The position numbers were made by a program, and so were the translations under genes. DNA of 64,000 nucleotides from Bubalus kerabau (taxonomy: Eukaryota > Chordata > Mammalia > Artiodactyla > Bovidae), in NCBI RefSeq assembly GCF_029407905.1, contig NC_073637.1:48670501-48734500 (forward strand). Reading direction: 5' to 3'. The notes under the pieces are model-generated. The model had not been told where the DNA came from and searched no databases. It was given only the letters and a program-made list of their open reading frames with translations. Each line of letters opens with the position of its first letter. Position 1 is the first letter of the stretch. This document shows positions 26,030 to 37,477 of this stretch, piece after piece.

Positions 26030-26841
26030 AGCTTGAGTCAAGAGTGCTGGGAGAAATATCAATAACCTCAGATATGCAGATGACACCACCCTTATGGCAG
26101 AAAGTGAAGAAGAACTAAAGAGCCTCTTGATGAAAGTGAAAGAAGAGAGTGAAAAATTTGACTTAAAGCTCAACATTCAGAAAACGAAGATCATGGCATC
26201 TGGTCCCATCACTTCATGGGAAATAGATGGGGAAACAGTGGCTGACTTTATTTTTTGGGGCTCCAAAATCACTGCAGATGGTGACTGCAGCCATGAAATT
26301 AAAACACGCTTACTCTTTGGAAGGAAAGTTATGACCAACCTAGATAGCATATTCAAAAGCAGAGACATTAGTTTGCCAACAAAGGTTCGTCTAGTCAAGG
26401 CTATGGTTTTTCCAGTGATCATGTATGGATGTGAGAGTTGGACTATAAAGAAAGCTGAGCACCAAAGAATTGATGCTTTTGAACTGTGATGTTGGAGAAG
26501 ACTCTTGAGAGTCCCTTGGACAGCAAGCAGATCCGACCAGTCCATCCTAAAGGAGATCAGTCCTGGGTGTTCATTGGTAGGACTGATTTTGAAGCTGAAA
26601 CTCCAATACTTTGGCCACCTCATGCGAAGAGCTGACTCATTTGAAAAGACCCTGATGCTGGGAAAGATTGAGGGCATAAGGAGAAGGGGACGACAGGATG
26701 AAATGGTTGGATGGCATCACCGACTCAGTGGACATGGATTTGGGCGGACTCCGGGAGTTGGTGATGGACAGGGAGGCCTGGCGTGCTGCGGTTCATGGGG
26801 TCACAAAGAGTCGGACACGACTGAGCGGCTGAACTGAACTG
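26030..26841 (+). mobile_element. BovB LINE fragment (3' end)
   Basis: Begins just before the Y-A-D-D region (26050-26095, frame-shifted) and continues with 131 open codons (26094-26489) including A-S-G-P-I-T-S-W-E-I-D-G-E-T. An in-frame TGA follows F-E-L at 26487. Ends 'GCGGCTGAACTGAACTGA'. Confidence 0.95.
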
Positions 26842-26959
26842 ATGGTAGTTATTTACTATTCACTACATAGAAGTGGATCATCATAAAGGTCTTCCTCCTT
26901 GTCTCTTTACCCATGGTAGGCTGAGGACAAGGAGGAAGAGAAGGGGTGGGTCTTGCTAC

Positions 26960-27450
26960 TGTTGATGCAAGTAACACATAGTGAGGTCAAGCAAACTGAA
27001 ACATCAGAGTTTGGAGCACAGAAAGTTTTATTACAAGGCCATGCAAGGAGACAGGTGGCCCATGCCCTAAAAGTCTAGAACTCCCCTGAAGCCTTTAAAG
27101 TACTTTTAAAACCCAGGTGAGGGAGGGGACTCTCACTGTCTGTGGTCAGCTTGTGTACAAGTCCCTAAACAGCCAATGGTGTAGTAGCAAGGTGGTGTCA
27201 CAGGGATTAACATTATCAGTCCTTCAGTTCCAGGAGGCCTGGGGCTATGTGCTCATGGTCCTCAATAGCTAACACATTCCACTGGGGGGAGGTGTTTGGA
27301 GGTAGTGGTTTAAATCTGCCAAACAGCTCAGGAAATGTGCATCAAATACTATTATCTAGGTACTTCAGAGAGGAGCTAAAGCAGAGGTTATGTGGGAAGG
27401 CCTGTCCTGGGAAGGCCCCATAGGGTCTTGTTGAGTTACACTTTCTCAGG
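26960..27450 (-). mobile_element. Solo LTR of an endogenous retrovirus (bovid type)
   Basis: Read on the minus strand it has LTR layout: a U3-like 5' part, an AATAAA (complement at 27027-27032), then 'CTTTCTGTGCTCCAAACTC' and a U5-like end 'TGTTTCAGTTTGCTTGACC'. Terminal TG/CA dinucleotides can be placed near 27448 and 26963 (about 486 bp). No gag, pol or env sequence flanks it. I could not find a convincing target-site duplication. Confidence 0.65.
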
Positions 27451-27459
27451 AGTAGAAGA

Positions 27460-29005
27460 GATGGAGGAAGCGGAAGGGAAGGTAGGTGAGGTGGGCACAC
27501 TCAGTGTAACTTTTCAGAAATGCATCGTAATTTCTATCTGACTTTCTTGCTTTTTCGTTTGTCTAAAAATATTTCAATATGGTACCTGTCCTTTTCCCAC
27601 CATTTGATTTCATTTCAGTGCGCATGTCATGGGGGAGTCCATGTCCTAAGAGAAGTCAGAGCAGTCTTGAATAGTCAGACCCTCCTGCCAGATTGTCTAA
27701 TGTAAATTTGTCTGCTGGCACTGCTTCTTCTACATCTTCTTCTTTATCATCTGACACTGGTTGGGGAGTGCTCATCTCCATCAAGCTGAATTCTGTTTAT
27801 TCATCGATGTGGTGTCCATTAGCTCTTGAGTTTCTCCATGATTCATATCTTGACACACCCCTGACCCCCCCTTTGCCACGTCTACAGTCTCATTCCTGAC
27901 TTCCTTGATTGGCTCTGTTGTAAATTCTGTGAACTCATACACAACATCTGGAACAGTTTTTGCTGGCAGGAATTTATTATTTCAGGTTTGATGGCTTTCA
28001 CATTTTTTCCTTCAGCAACTATGGTATCTTCAATGCTGTAATCCTTCCAGACTGGCACGATGATCTCTCTGTCAGGGTTCTCTTCCATAGTGTTGAAAAC
28101 TTTTTCCATAGAGTACTGTGTGTAATGAGCCTTGAAGCCCCTTGTGATCCCCTGATCTAGAGGCTAAATTACAGACCTGGTGTTTGGGGGCAACTAGATC
28201 ACTTTGTAAATGTTGGCCGGTTGCATTGTCCAATATTAAAAGAACTTTAAAAGTCAGTCTGTTACTGGCAAGATACTTCCTGACGTCGGGGATGAGCATT
28301 GATGGAACCAACGCAGAAAAAGGTCTCTCGTTGTCCAAGCCTTCTGGTTGTACAACCAAAAGACTGACAGTTGGCATTTACCATCTCCGTTTAAGACTTG
28401 AAAGTGAGCAGCTTCATCGGTAAAGGCAGCCTTAATCGTAAACCCAGTTGCATTTGCACAAAACAGTAGAGTTCTCTTCTTCCTTCCTATCTTAAATCCT
28501 GGTGCTCATTTCTCTTCCTTAGTAGTAAATGTCTCTTGTGGCATTCTTTTTTTTTTTTCCCCAGAACAGGACTCCTGTTCAGGCAGAAATCCTTTCTCCT
28601 CAATAATTTTCTTAATGGCACTAGGGAACTGATCAACTACGTCTCTGTTGGCAGAAGCTTCTTTTCCTGTCTTGATATTTTTTAAGCCAATCCTTTCTCT
28701 GAAATGATCAACCATCCTTTGCCGGCATCAAAGTCTCCAGCTTTAGATCCTTCACCTTCCTTTTGCTTTTTCTCAAGTTTTGTTAATCTATGAATATTCC
28801 TTTCTTATAGTAATCCTGCAAGTACATAAAAGCTGCATTTCCAATATGAGATAAACAGATGCTTCACAAAAAGTGCAAGGTTTTCACACCTCCTGGGATA
28901 GCTGCAGTGATGATTATGAATTTTCTTTTGTTTACAATGGTCCTTACATACAATTCTTTTATCTTGAAATGGTGGGCAATGCAGACCTCAATCCACAATA
29001 TACAT
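27460..29005 (-). pseudogene. Tigger/pogo DNA transposon, decayed transposase
   Basis: The minus strand carries most of a pogo-class (Tigger, TIGD1-like) transposase in broken frames. From N to C: a helix-turn-helix-like part at about 28990-28760 (I-K-E-L-Y-V-R-T-I, A-K-like K-T-L-H-F), a G-L-K-N-I-K-T-G-K-E-A-S stretch (about 28640-28690) with I-I-E-E-K-G-F-L-P-E-Q, then the DDE core piece K-V-L-L-I-L-D-N-A-T-G-Q-H (28220-28260), then N-P-D-R-E-I-I-V-P-V-W-K-D-Y and K-A-I-K-P-E-I-I-N-S-C (27960-28090), and an acidic tail. Such enzymes cut and paste the element through TA sites. Stops and frameshifts make it non-functional, and I see no clear terminal inverted repeats. Confidence 0.88.
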
Positions 29006-29945
29006 CCTCAAAATATTAAAAATAGAACTGCCATATGACCCAACAATGTCACTTCTGAGCCTATTTCTGAAGGAAATGAAATCACTATCTTATCTGTGCC
29101 TCCATACTCACTGTAGCATTAAGTACATTAACCAAGATTTTGAAACAAACTCTGTGTCTATTCATGGATAATGAGTAAAGAAAACGAAGTATCTGTCTAT
29201 CTAATACCTACCTGTCATCTGTATCTGTGTATCTAGATATTATACATAATGGAATATTATTCAGTCTTAAAAAATAAGGAAATCCTGTCATTTGTAACAA
29301 CATAGATGAATCTTGAGGGCATTATTTTAAGTGAAAGAAGTCAGACAAAAAAAGACAAATACTGTATGGTCCTGCTTACGTGGCAAATCTAAAGAAGAAA
29401 AGCAAACTCATAGAAGTAGACAATAGAGTGGCGGTTGCAGGGGGGAGAAATGGGTAAAGGTAGTCAAAGGCAAAAGGTTCTAACAAGTAAGTTCTGGGGA
29501 AGTAATGTAGAGCATGGGGCTATAACTAACAACACTGTATTCTACATTTGAAAGTTGCTAAAAGAGTAGATCTTAAAAGACCCCATCACACACACACACA
29601 CAAACTGTAAGCATGTGAGGTGATGGATATGTTCATTAATTGTACTGTAATCATTTTGCAATATATTCAGTTCAGTTCAGTTCAGTTGCTCAGTCGTGTC
29701 CGACTCTTTGAGACCTCATGAATCGCAGCACGCCAGGCCTCCCTGTCCATCACCAACTCCCAGAGTTCACTCAAACTCATGTCCATCAAGTCAATGATGC
29801 CATTCAGCCATCTCATCCTCTGTCATCCCCTTCTCTTCCTGCCCCCAGTCCCGCCCAGCATCAGAGTCTTTTCCAGTGAGTCAACTCTTTGCATGAGATG
29901 GCCAAAGTATTGGAGTTTCAGCTTTAGCATCAGTCCTTCTAATAC
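29006..29945 (+). mobile_element. Old L1 3' end, split by a BovB
   Basis: Starts 'AAAATAGAACTGCCATATGACC', runs through 'GGAATATTATTCAGTCTTAA' and 'AACATAGATGAATCTTGAGG' to 'GGATATGTTCATTAATTG'. A (CA)8 run lies at 29587-29602. The L1 ends where the BovB at 29666 begins; AT-rich text resumes after it. Confidence 0.8.
29666..29943 (-). mobile_element. BovB LINE 3' end
   Basis: Begins with the antisense tail 'TTCAGTTCAGTTCAGTTGC' and contains the antisense of the family's last coding block (G-K-I/L-M-L-type, [10 protein letters not shown]). 5'-truncated to about 280 bp. Confidence 0.92.
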
Positions 29946-30323
29946 TTGTACATTAATATATGTTATTTATACCTCAATTTTTAAAAAATGTTTATTAATT
30001 AAAAATCACTAGCAATAAGAGAAATATGATTTTGAAAGTAATTAACATGCAAAGATTCCAGTCCTGGCTAATGGAGAGCTTAAATATTATCCAAGAAGAA
30101 GACAAAGAAGCACCTTACTAAAAGTAGAGTGAGTGCACTTTGGTAAGACATCTGGAACTCAGAAATGTAGGTTTTATGCTACTACAGGATGCAAAAGCAA
30201 TTATTTTTCAACTATTTTGGGGTTCAGATGCCTTTGAGATTCCATCAAAGTTATGATCTCTGGCCCAAAGATATATATATAACCTATGTACACACAATAT
30301 CTGACATGCTATAAAAGAGCTTG

Positions 30324-30441
30324 CAGAAGGAAATGGCAACTCACTCCAATATTATAGCCTTGAAAATCCCACAGACAGAGGAGCCTGGTGGGCTACACTC
30401 CATGGGGTCGCAAAGAGTCAGATATGACTTAGCGACAGAAC
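30324..30441 (+). mobile_element. Bov-tA SINE, 3' half
   Basis: Only the part from 'GGAAATGGCAACTCACTCC' to 'CAGATATGACTTAGCGAC' is present; the tRNA-like head is missing. Confidence 0.88.
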
Positions 30442-30628
30442 TTTAAAGAACTTCATGAAAGTGGGAGTGTCATGGATTCCTTGGAGGTTATCCATGGACT
30501 CCTGGGATTCCACTGATACCAGGATAAAAAATGTTTTCCTAAATCCTCAAAGCCATAGAAATTTGCAGCACCAAGAAGCTGCCTTTTACTACTAAAGAAG
30601 ACGGTCATATTTCTTTCTCTCTCTCTCT

Positions 30629-31560
30629 TTTTTTTTTTACTTTTTACTTTCTATTGGAGTATAGCCAGTTAACAATGTTGTGATAGTTTCAGGTGAACAG
30701 CACAGGGACTCAATCATACTTATACAAGTATCCATTTTTCCCGAAACTCCCCTCCCATCCAGGCCGCCATATAACATTGAGCAGAGTTCCCTGTGCTATA
30801 CAGTAGGTCCTTGTTGGTTATCCATTTTAAATAAAGCAGTGTGTACATGTCCATCCCAAACTCCCTAACTATCCCTTCCCCCTATTCTTTCCCCCAGCAA
30901 GACATGGTAATCTTTCTTAACAGTATTTTTTATAGCAGGCTTGCTGCTACTGCTGCTGCTGCTAAGTCACTTCAGTCATGTCCAACTCTGTGCGACCCCA
31001 TACATGGCAGCCCACCAGGCTTCCCCATCCCTGGGATTCTCCAGGCAAGAACACTGGAGTGGGTTGCAATTTCCTTCTCCAATGCAGGAAAGTGAAAAGT
31101 GAAAGTGAAGTCGCTCAGTTGTGTCCGACTCGGTGCAACCCCATGGACTGCAGCCTACCAGGCTCCTCCATCCATGGGATTTTCCAGGCAAGAGTACTGG
31201 AGTGGGGTGCCATTGCCTTCTCCGATAGCAGGCTTAGATTTATTTAAAAAATAGAAGATAGTAAGGATAGTTCCCATACATCCCAAATCCAGTTAACATC
31301 TTCCATGACTATGAAACCAACATTGATACATTATGACATTACCATTAACAAAACCCCATGCATTACAGGTTTCTTCATTTTCACCTAGTGTCCTTTTCTA
31401 TCCTGGGATCAATACATCACATTACATGTAGTCATCATATTTCCTGAAGCTCCTCGGGGCTGTGACTGTTTCAAAGACTTTGCTGTTTTTGATGAAGAGG
31501 GTCATGTTTCTTTAGTGGTCTTTCTAAATACTGAATTGCAATTTTGTAAGAACATTTCAT
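30629..31560 (-). mobile_element. Old L1 remnant(s), interrupted by a Bov-A2
   Basis: Antisense L1 3' UTR wording ('CTATTGGAGTATAGCCAGTTAAC', given in part; 'GAACAGCACAGGGACTCAATC') up to about 30930. The AT-rich text after the SINE (31236-31560) may be part of the same or another old L1. The second part is a weak call. Confidence 0.65.
30943..31224 (-). mobile_element. Bov-A2 SINE (dimeric) with target-site duplication
   Basis: Starts with antisense (AGC)n ('GCTGCTACTGCTGCTGCTGC') and two 'AGTCATGTCCAACTC'-like units. Perfect 11-bp duplications ATAGCAGGCTT flank it at 30932-30942 and 31225-31235, so both ends are exact. Confidence 0.96.
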
Positions 31561-33584
31561 CCTCCAGTTCCTATAACGTTTCCACTAGCTGTAGCATGTC
31601 AGATCCTACCAAACCTTCTGCTAGTGTTTTCTATCCATACTGGTGAGAGTGCCCATTGCTAATGATAATTATCCATTTCCTGTGATCCTAAAAATGGGGT
31701 TGAGCTCAGTGGCCTGGGGATTCTCACTGGGAAAATGAACCCACCTCTAAATCCAAGTCGCTCTGCGTCAAAGGATCAATCAGTGTGTAGACATTACCAA
31801 GACTGTGTTTCTCACCATTCTCACTTGGTGGAAATATTGCCTGTAAGGTCATGTGTGTAAAACTGCTCCTGGATATGGAAAGAGAGATCAGAGCTACAGG
31901 CTGACTGGTATTTGTGTTTTTGACCAGTGTGGAAAATTATCTGTGACTAATTTGTTTTTTTTCTTGATCCCAAGTCATTGGCCTAGCTTTATCTTAGACT
32001 ATCTGTGAATGGATGTAATCTGACCTAGTTTTTCCAGTAAATGAGTATGTATTCCACTCTCTGCCTTAGGTAAGGAAGAGAACATTCAGATTTTTCACTA
32101 AATATTATATCCACGACCTATCTGTTTCCAACTTTTTTGAAGAAAGAAACCTCTTTAGGCTAAGCATATCTCAGAAGCGTTGCATGTTAGTTTCTTCTTT
32201 TTGCTCCCTAACTCCTTATTTATAGCTTCAAGATATTGGCAGGAACAAATTCCTTCAGCTATTTTTTGCATAACGTTGTCTAAACACTTTATTTTGGGGC
32301 CCCCTTTTTTCCCTCACCCATCTACTTGTAGTGTCTGTAAAAATAGAGCCTCAAGCTGCTTAAAGGCAACCACTCTGCAGTATATCCCTGAATCTTTAAT
32401 TAAAACAACAACAGTCCTTAGGTTATTTAGGAGAATACCTTAGGAATGGATGCTGAAAACTACTCCCAAGTTGGCCACCGAAAAACTGAGTACCCTTTGC
32501 TAATTAGTATGGGTCACAGGTCATCCAGGAGGATACCTCCATTGCATGACTCGAGGTGGGTCATGGCTCTTGCACGAAGATTATTCAGTTATGTTTACTC
32601 TGTTGTAATCTTTGAGAGGAAGGCCACATCCCTATGCAAAGTTGGGATGTCACTTGAGGGGTGAGGTTACTTATGATGTGAATAGGTAAAAGGAAACAAA
32701 AGGCAGCATGTGGTTGAGTCCTAGGCAAAATTGAAGGTCTAGCCCTCATAGTCCTGACCAGCATCCCCTAGAATTAGCTGCCTGTCAGCACTAGTAAAGG
32801 AAATTTTAAAACATACATGAGTTTCTAAGCTCATGTCCAGAGTCTGAGTCTGTAAGCATGAGGTGAGTTCTATCATGTGAATATTTTAAAATATGATCTG
32901 ACATTTCTGATACATGTTCATATTTAGAATTACTTCTTATACCAGTGTCCATAATCCTTTTGCATCATTGATGCCATTCATAATCTGATGAAAGCTATGG
33001 GCCAATTTCTTAAAGAAATGCATATATACCCTCCAAAAATGTATGGGGAGTGGATCATCTAAACACCATGTCTGATCACATCTCTCTGTTGCCTACAAGT
33101 ACCCAGTGATTCTCCTATAACTTATTGAGGTCACACTCCTTTACATGGCTTTCTGGGTCTTTCAAGACTACTTCACCATGTCCTTCCAAGTTTCCTCAAG
33201 TTTTTAAGCAACAGTGAACTGTATACTGCTACCTGAATGTGTTTTTAGCCTCTTTACCTTGGTTGCTGTGCCTGTTGCCTGGGATTCTATTCTCTTTCCT
33301 TCCCCAACCTATGATAGGTGACTATTCATGGATGCCTTTAGATTGAATTCAGACAATTCTTCCTCCAGAATTTCTGATCCAATCTCCCTAGTCCACTGCC
33401 CAAAGTGTATTCAGTTCTCTTCATCTGTTCTAACATAGCATCTTGTGCGTATTTCTTTCTTAGCACATACTATTCTGAAGTTTTCTGTTTAGGTGACTGT
33501 CTGGCACAACGTGGGGAGATAAGTGAGAACAAGAAAGTTACGTTCATCATTTTGTCACCTAGGCATTAGATAGTGCCTACCCAG
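31561..33584. other. No gene recognised
   Basis: Two kb of unique-looking, AT-rich intergenic DNA. Open frames are short and resemble nothing I know. Confidence 0.55.
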
Positions 33585-34014
33585 AGTTTTTCCAGTAGTC
33601 ATGCATGGACGTGAGAGTTGGACTATAAAGAAGGCTGAGTGCTGAAGAATTGATATTTTTGGACTGTGGTGTTGGAGAATACTCTTGAGAGACCCTTGGA
33701 CAGCAAGGTCAAACCAGCCAATCCTAAAGAAAATCAGTCCTGAGTATTCATTAGAAGGACTGATGCTGAAGCTGAAGCTCCGATATTTTGGCCACCTGAT
33801 GTGAAGAGCCAACTCACTGAAAAAGACCCTGATCCTGGAAAGATTGAAGGCAGGAGAAGAAGGGGATGACAGAAGATGAGATTGTTGGATGGCATCACCG
33901 ATTCAATGGACATGAGTTTCAGCAGACTCCGGGAGATGGTGAAGGACAGGGAAGCCTGGTGTGCTGCAGTCCATGGGGTGGCAAAGAGTTGGACATGACT
34001 GAGCAACTGAACAA
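33585..34014 (+). mobile_element. BovB LINE fragment (3' end)
   Basis: Starts at 'GTTTTTCCAGTAGTCATGC' (the V-F-P-V-V-M-Y-G-C block) and ends 'GACTGAGCAACTGAACAAC'. Shorter and more damaged than the copies at 23.3 and 26.0 kb. Confidence 0.93.
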
Positions 34015-34306
34015 CAATACCCAAAATTAGCACTCAGTGAGTGTTTGTTGACTGAATACCTAGGAAGAATTTGGAAGACTTGGAAAGGTAAATTCAGGCA
34101 GGATTGATTCAATATGCTCTTTATGACATGGAAGCAGAGTAGCAAGTTGGAAGCAACTTTTTGGTGAGGATCATGCGTTAATGTAACTGAACATTTGAAA
34201 GCAGAGGCAACACTGTATCTGGCCAATCAGAATATCTAAATTCAGACTTCTTTCACTTTTCTTTTGTTATCCCCCAACTTTAGTAAAAATCATATTTAAT
34301 CATAGT

Positions 34307-34407
34307 AGCTCATTCCAGTATTCTTGCCTGGAGAATCCCATGGACAGAGGAGCCTGGCAGGCTACATACAGTCCATGGAGTTGCAAAGAGTCAAATATAA
34401 CTGAATC
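34307..34407 (+). mobile_element. Bov-tA SINE, 3' fragment
   Basis: Contains 'CATTCCAGTATTCTTGCCTG' to 'GCAAAGAGTCAAATATAACTG'. The head is absent. Confidence 0.85.
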
Positions 34408-35463
34408 GGTATTTGTTAATGCATACACATTCATTCAAAAATTATTTGTGAAGTGCCTATCAGCATTTACCTTTGACTAACTTAAGTCTTATTCTCTTCA
34501 AGAAAAAGCCCTAACCTACAAAAAAATTTTTTTAATTCATCAGAAAGTTCTTTCTCACCCACCAAACCACTCCACACACACACACACACACACAGATACA
34601 CACACACGCACACACTAAGTGGATCTGGCTGCCGGAGGTGTGACTATGGAAAGACTTTCTTATCTGAGACCCTGATGCTTTTATGGTAATGTAGAAGAGT
34701 TCTGAGGCTGCATCTGACATCAGTCTTGGCAAAATGCTAACAGGTGAAGCAGGAAGCTGAGGCCCTTTTGCCTCTTCTGTTTTTGACATTTACTTTCCTC
34801 TTCATACCACCAAATGGGTAGTGGTTCATCAGGGGATATATTTAGCAACCTGCAAAAAAATTACTGTACTCTGGAGAGAGGAAGGGGTGAGTATGGGTGG
34901 TATTTTTTTAAACTCTATTATTATTAGAGAGGTTAGATTTTTTTTCTATTTTGATAGTTGTTGTGCAAAGCAGCAACCTTAAAACCATGCAGTGAATTAT
35001 GAATCAGAGTATAAGAGCACGAAGCAGTCTTCTAGAAAAGTCTAGGACAAGGTTCATTGTTGTCTTCTGTCATGAGTGGGATGTGAAGGACATTGATGGT
35101 GGCTTCTTCCCTTGTCTTGCTCCACAGGCCGTGGTGCACTATGAAGGAAGCTCTATCTTAGGTCTGGGGACTAGATGTCTCCTAGCAAGGTATTTGTCTG
35201 CAGAGGTCAAAAGAAGTATAGGCAGTGTCCACATCATGCAGGGACAACAAGGTCTTGGTGGACCAGAGATTCTGTGGGTCATGTCAAAACTGGAGAGTGA
35301 GTAGAAGCATAAGAAAATTCCAGGTGATGAAAATGTGTCAGGGAAGTTAAGAGAATAGGATCATCAGGAACATACAGTGGCAAGAGCAGTGAACCAGAAC
35401 ACTTCATTCAAATAAAAGTCAGTGGATGTCTCTTCTGTCTGTGGTGGTGTAGCTGGTTGTGGG
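34408..35463. other. No gene recognised; contains a CA repeat
   Basis: A (CA)n tract with interruptions lies at 34572-34616. The 101-codon open frame at 34999-35304 has no similarity I know. Confidence 0.5.
34572..34616. repeat. Interrupted (CA)n microsatellite
   Basis: About 20 CA units broken by GATA and GCA interruptions. Confidence 0.95.
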
Positions 35464-35673
35464 GGGCTTCCCAGGTGGTCCTAGTGGTAAAGGGTCTGCC
35501 TGCCAATGCAGAATATGCAAGAGATACAGTTTGGTCCCTGGGTCAGGAAAATCCTCTGGAGTAGGAAATGGCAATCCACTCCAGTATTCTTGCCAGGAAA
35601 TTTCCATGGACAGTGCAGCCTGGAGAGCTACAGTCCATGGGGTCACAAAGAGTCAGACATGAATGAACGACTG
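35464..35673 (+). mobile_element. Bov-tA SINE running into a CA repeat
   Basis: Starts 'GGCTTCCCAGGTGGTCCTAG', ends 'GACATGAATGAACGACTGAAC'; the SINE tail has expanded into the (CA)n at 35674-35725. Confidence 0.93.
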
Positions 35674-35687
35674 AACACACACACACG

Positions 35688-35725
<38 letters not shown>
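35674..35725. repeat. (CA)n microsatellite grown from a SINE tail
   Basis: About 25 CA units with one GCT interruption, directly continuous with the ACAC end of the upstream SINE. Confidence 0.95.
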
Positions 35726-35726
<1 letters not shown>

Positions 35727-36357
35727 CTGGTAGTGGACCAAACTTACCATCAAGACAACTAGAAAAGCAGCCAAAAAAGGCGGTTTGAATAAATGGGTTA
35801 GGGGCCTAGACTGAGAGGAAAGAGGAACTTCATGGGGTAAGTACAATATTCTGTGCCCCACTTTGCCTGAGGAACATTTGCCTATTCGTTAAGCTCTGCA
35901 GGGTAAGGGCTGAGAAGCTAGGCAGAGAAATGCCCAAAGAGGCAGGGATCTGGCAGAGCTCTTGGAAATCTCATGGTGACAAATAGACAAATATCAGGTT
36001 TGGGCCCATGAAGGCAGCCATGACTTGAGACAACAAGATTCTGGAGATAAGATGCTGAAGGGAAGAGACCATGGGTAATAAACTGAGTAAAATTCACAGG
36101 ATAAAAACCAAGTTTTGGTATCCTTCCAGTACTGAGGGGACATAGATTAAAATTGATACACCATGAAGGAATAAGTGTCTATTAAACATCCCAAATTCTT
36201 ATTTGGGACCCCTGAAAGGTTAGACTCAAGACTATAGGCAAACAGAAATAGAGAAAACTTTCGGTCTTAAATCTAGCTTTGAGATTGCTACTGGGAATGA
36301 GATAATCTACCTCACCAGTTTCACCACTCTTTTCTCCTTGAACCTGTTCAATCAGTC

Positions 36358-36568
36358 GTGCTCATGTTCATTTGCTAAGTTGTGTCTGACTCTGCAACCC
36401 TACGGACTGAAGCCTGCCAGGCTGCTCTGTCCATGAGATTTCCCAAGCAAGAAACCTGAAGTGGATTGCCAGTTTCTCCTCCAGGGGATTTTCCTGACCC
36501 AGAGGTCCAATCCATGTCTCCTGCTTCTCCTGCATTGGCAGGCAGATTCTTTACCACTGAGCCATCTC
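36358..36568 (-). mobile_element. Bov-tA SINE
   Basis: Antisense: 'TTGCTAAGTTGTGTCTGACTC' (in part) at the start; 'GATTCTTTACCACTGAGCC' at the end. Confidence 0.92.
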
Positions 36569-37099
36569 AATGCAAAGATGCAAGTGACTCTCAGGGACTT
36601 ATGAGGCTAAGACAAAATAGTATATCTTACACCTGCCCCTTTTGGAATGTTCTCTGTCAACATGTCCTCTTTGGGAAGCTGTTTCCTTCTCATGATGTCC
36701 TACTACCTTGATATCATAATGTGTGGGAAGTGACTCCAGCTAGCTCTCATCTTTACCAGCTATCCCAGGAAACAAACATATGAGTAACAGAGTCAGCTCC
36801 CCAGAAGATACCACATGGAGAAGAACAGGAGCCCCAGTCATATGGGTCTCTTTGGTTCTATCTCAATCATCTCCAGCTATTTGAACTGCCACAGCTATGA
36901 CCCTAAAAAGCATGAAAAAGAGATGAAGTATCCCTTCTGGATTCTACCTGAATTCCTGGCCCCCAAAATCATGATAATAAATATCATCATAATAAATTAT
37001 TATTTTCTTATGAAACTAACTTTTGGAGTGGTTTTGTTTAGCAGCAGTAATTAATGAAAGCATGTCCTATTTGGCTACCTGCCAGATGACAGAGTGAGT

Positions 37100-37477
37100 A
37101 ACATCATCTCTGCAGGAAAAGAACATCATTCAAAATGTTTACAGTTTTTCATAGGCAATATCTGGCATTCAATCAAAAATTATAAGTACTATCAAAAATA
37201 GAACAAAGAAAGAAATGAATAATAGTGCAAAACTACAGGTGGTTCAAAATTGGAACTAGTCAGATACAGACTTTAAAATAACTGTCATTAATATAATTCA
37301 AGAGAAAACAATATGGAACCTTTCACCAAAAACCCTGAAACCCAGTTTTAAAAAAGAATCAACTGTAAAACCAAAAAACACAATAACTGAATTTAAGAGT
37401 TTAAAAAACTAATTTAGCAGCTGATTGAGCATAGATGAAGAGATTAGTAAGCTGGAAAATGTAAGAAGAAAAACTCA
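37100..37477 (+). mobile_element. Old L1 (L1M/HAL1-type) ORF1 region, left of nested L1
   Basis: A-rich text with 'AGACTTTAAAATAACTGTCATTAATAT' (in part), 'ACACAATAACTGAATTTAAGAG' and 'GAAGAGATTAGTAAGCTGG', which I associate with the ORF1 part of old mammalian L1s. It continues at 39601 after the young L1. Confidence 0.6.
37466..37477 (+). repeat. Left target-site duplication of nested L1
   Basis: AAGAAAAACTCA, repeated at 39589-39600 right after the poly(A) tail of the L1. The final CTCA also matches the L1 junction sequence, so four bases are ambiguous. Confidence 0.9.

Noticed and set aside
34572..34616. Regular repeat considered as a CRISPR-like array
   Set aside because: Dinucleotide microsatellite in a vertebrate genome; no spacers.
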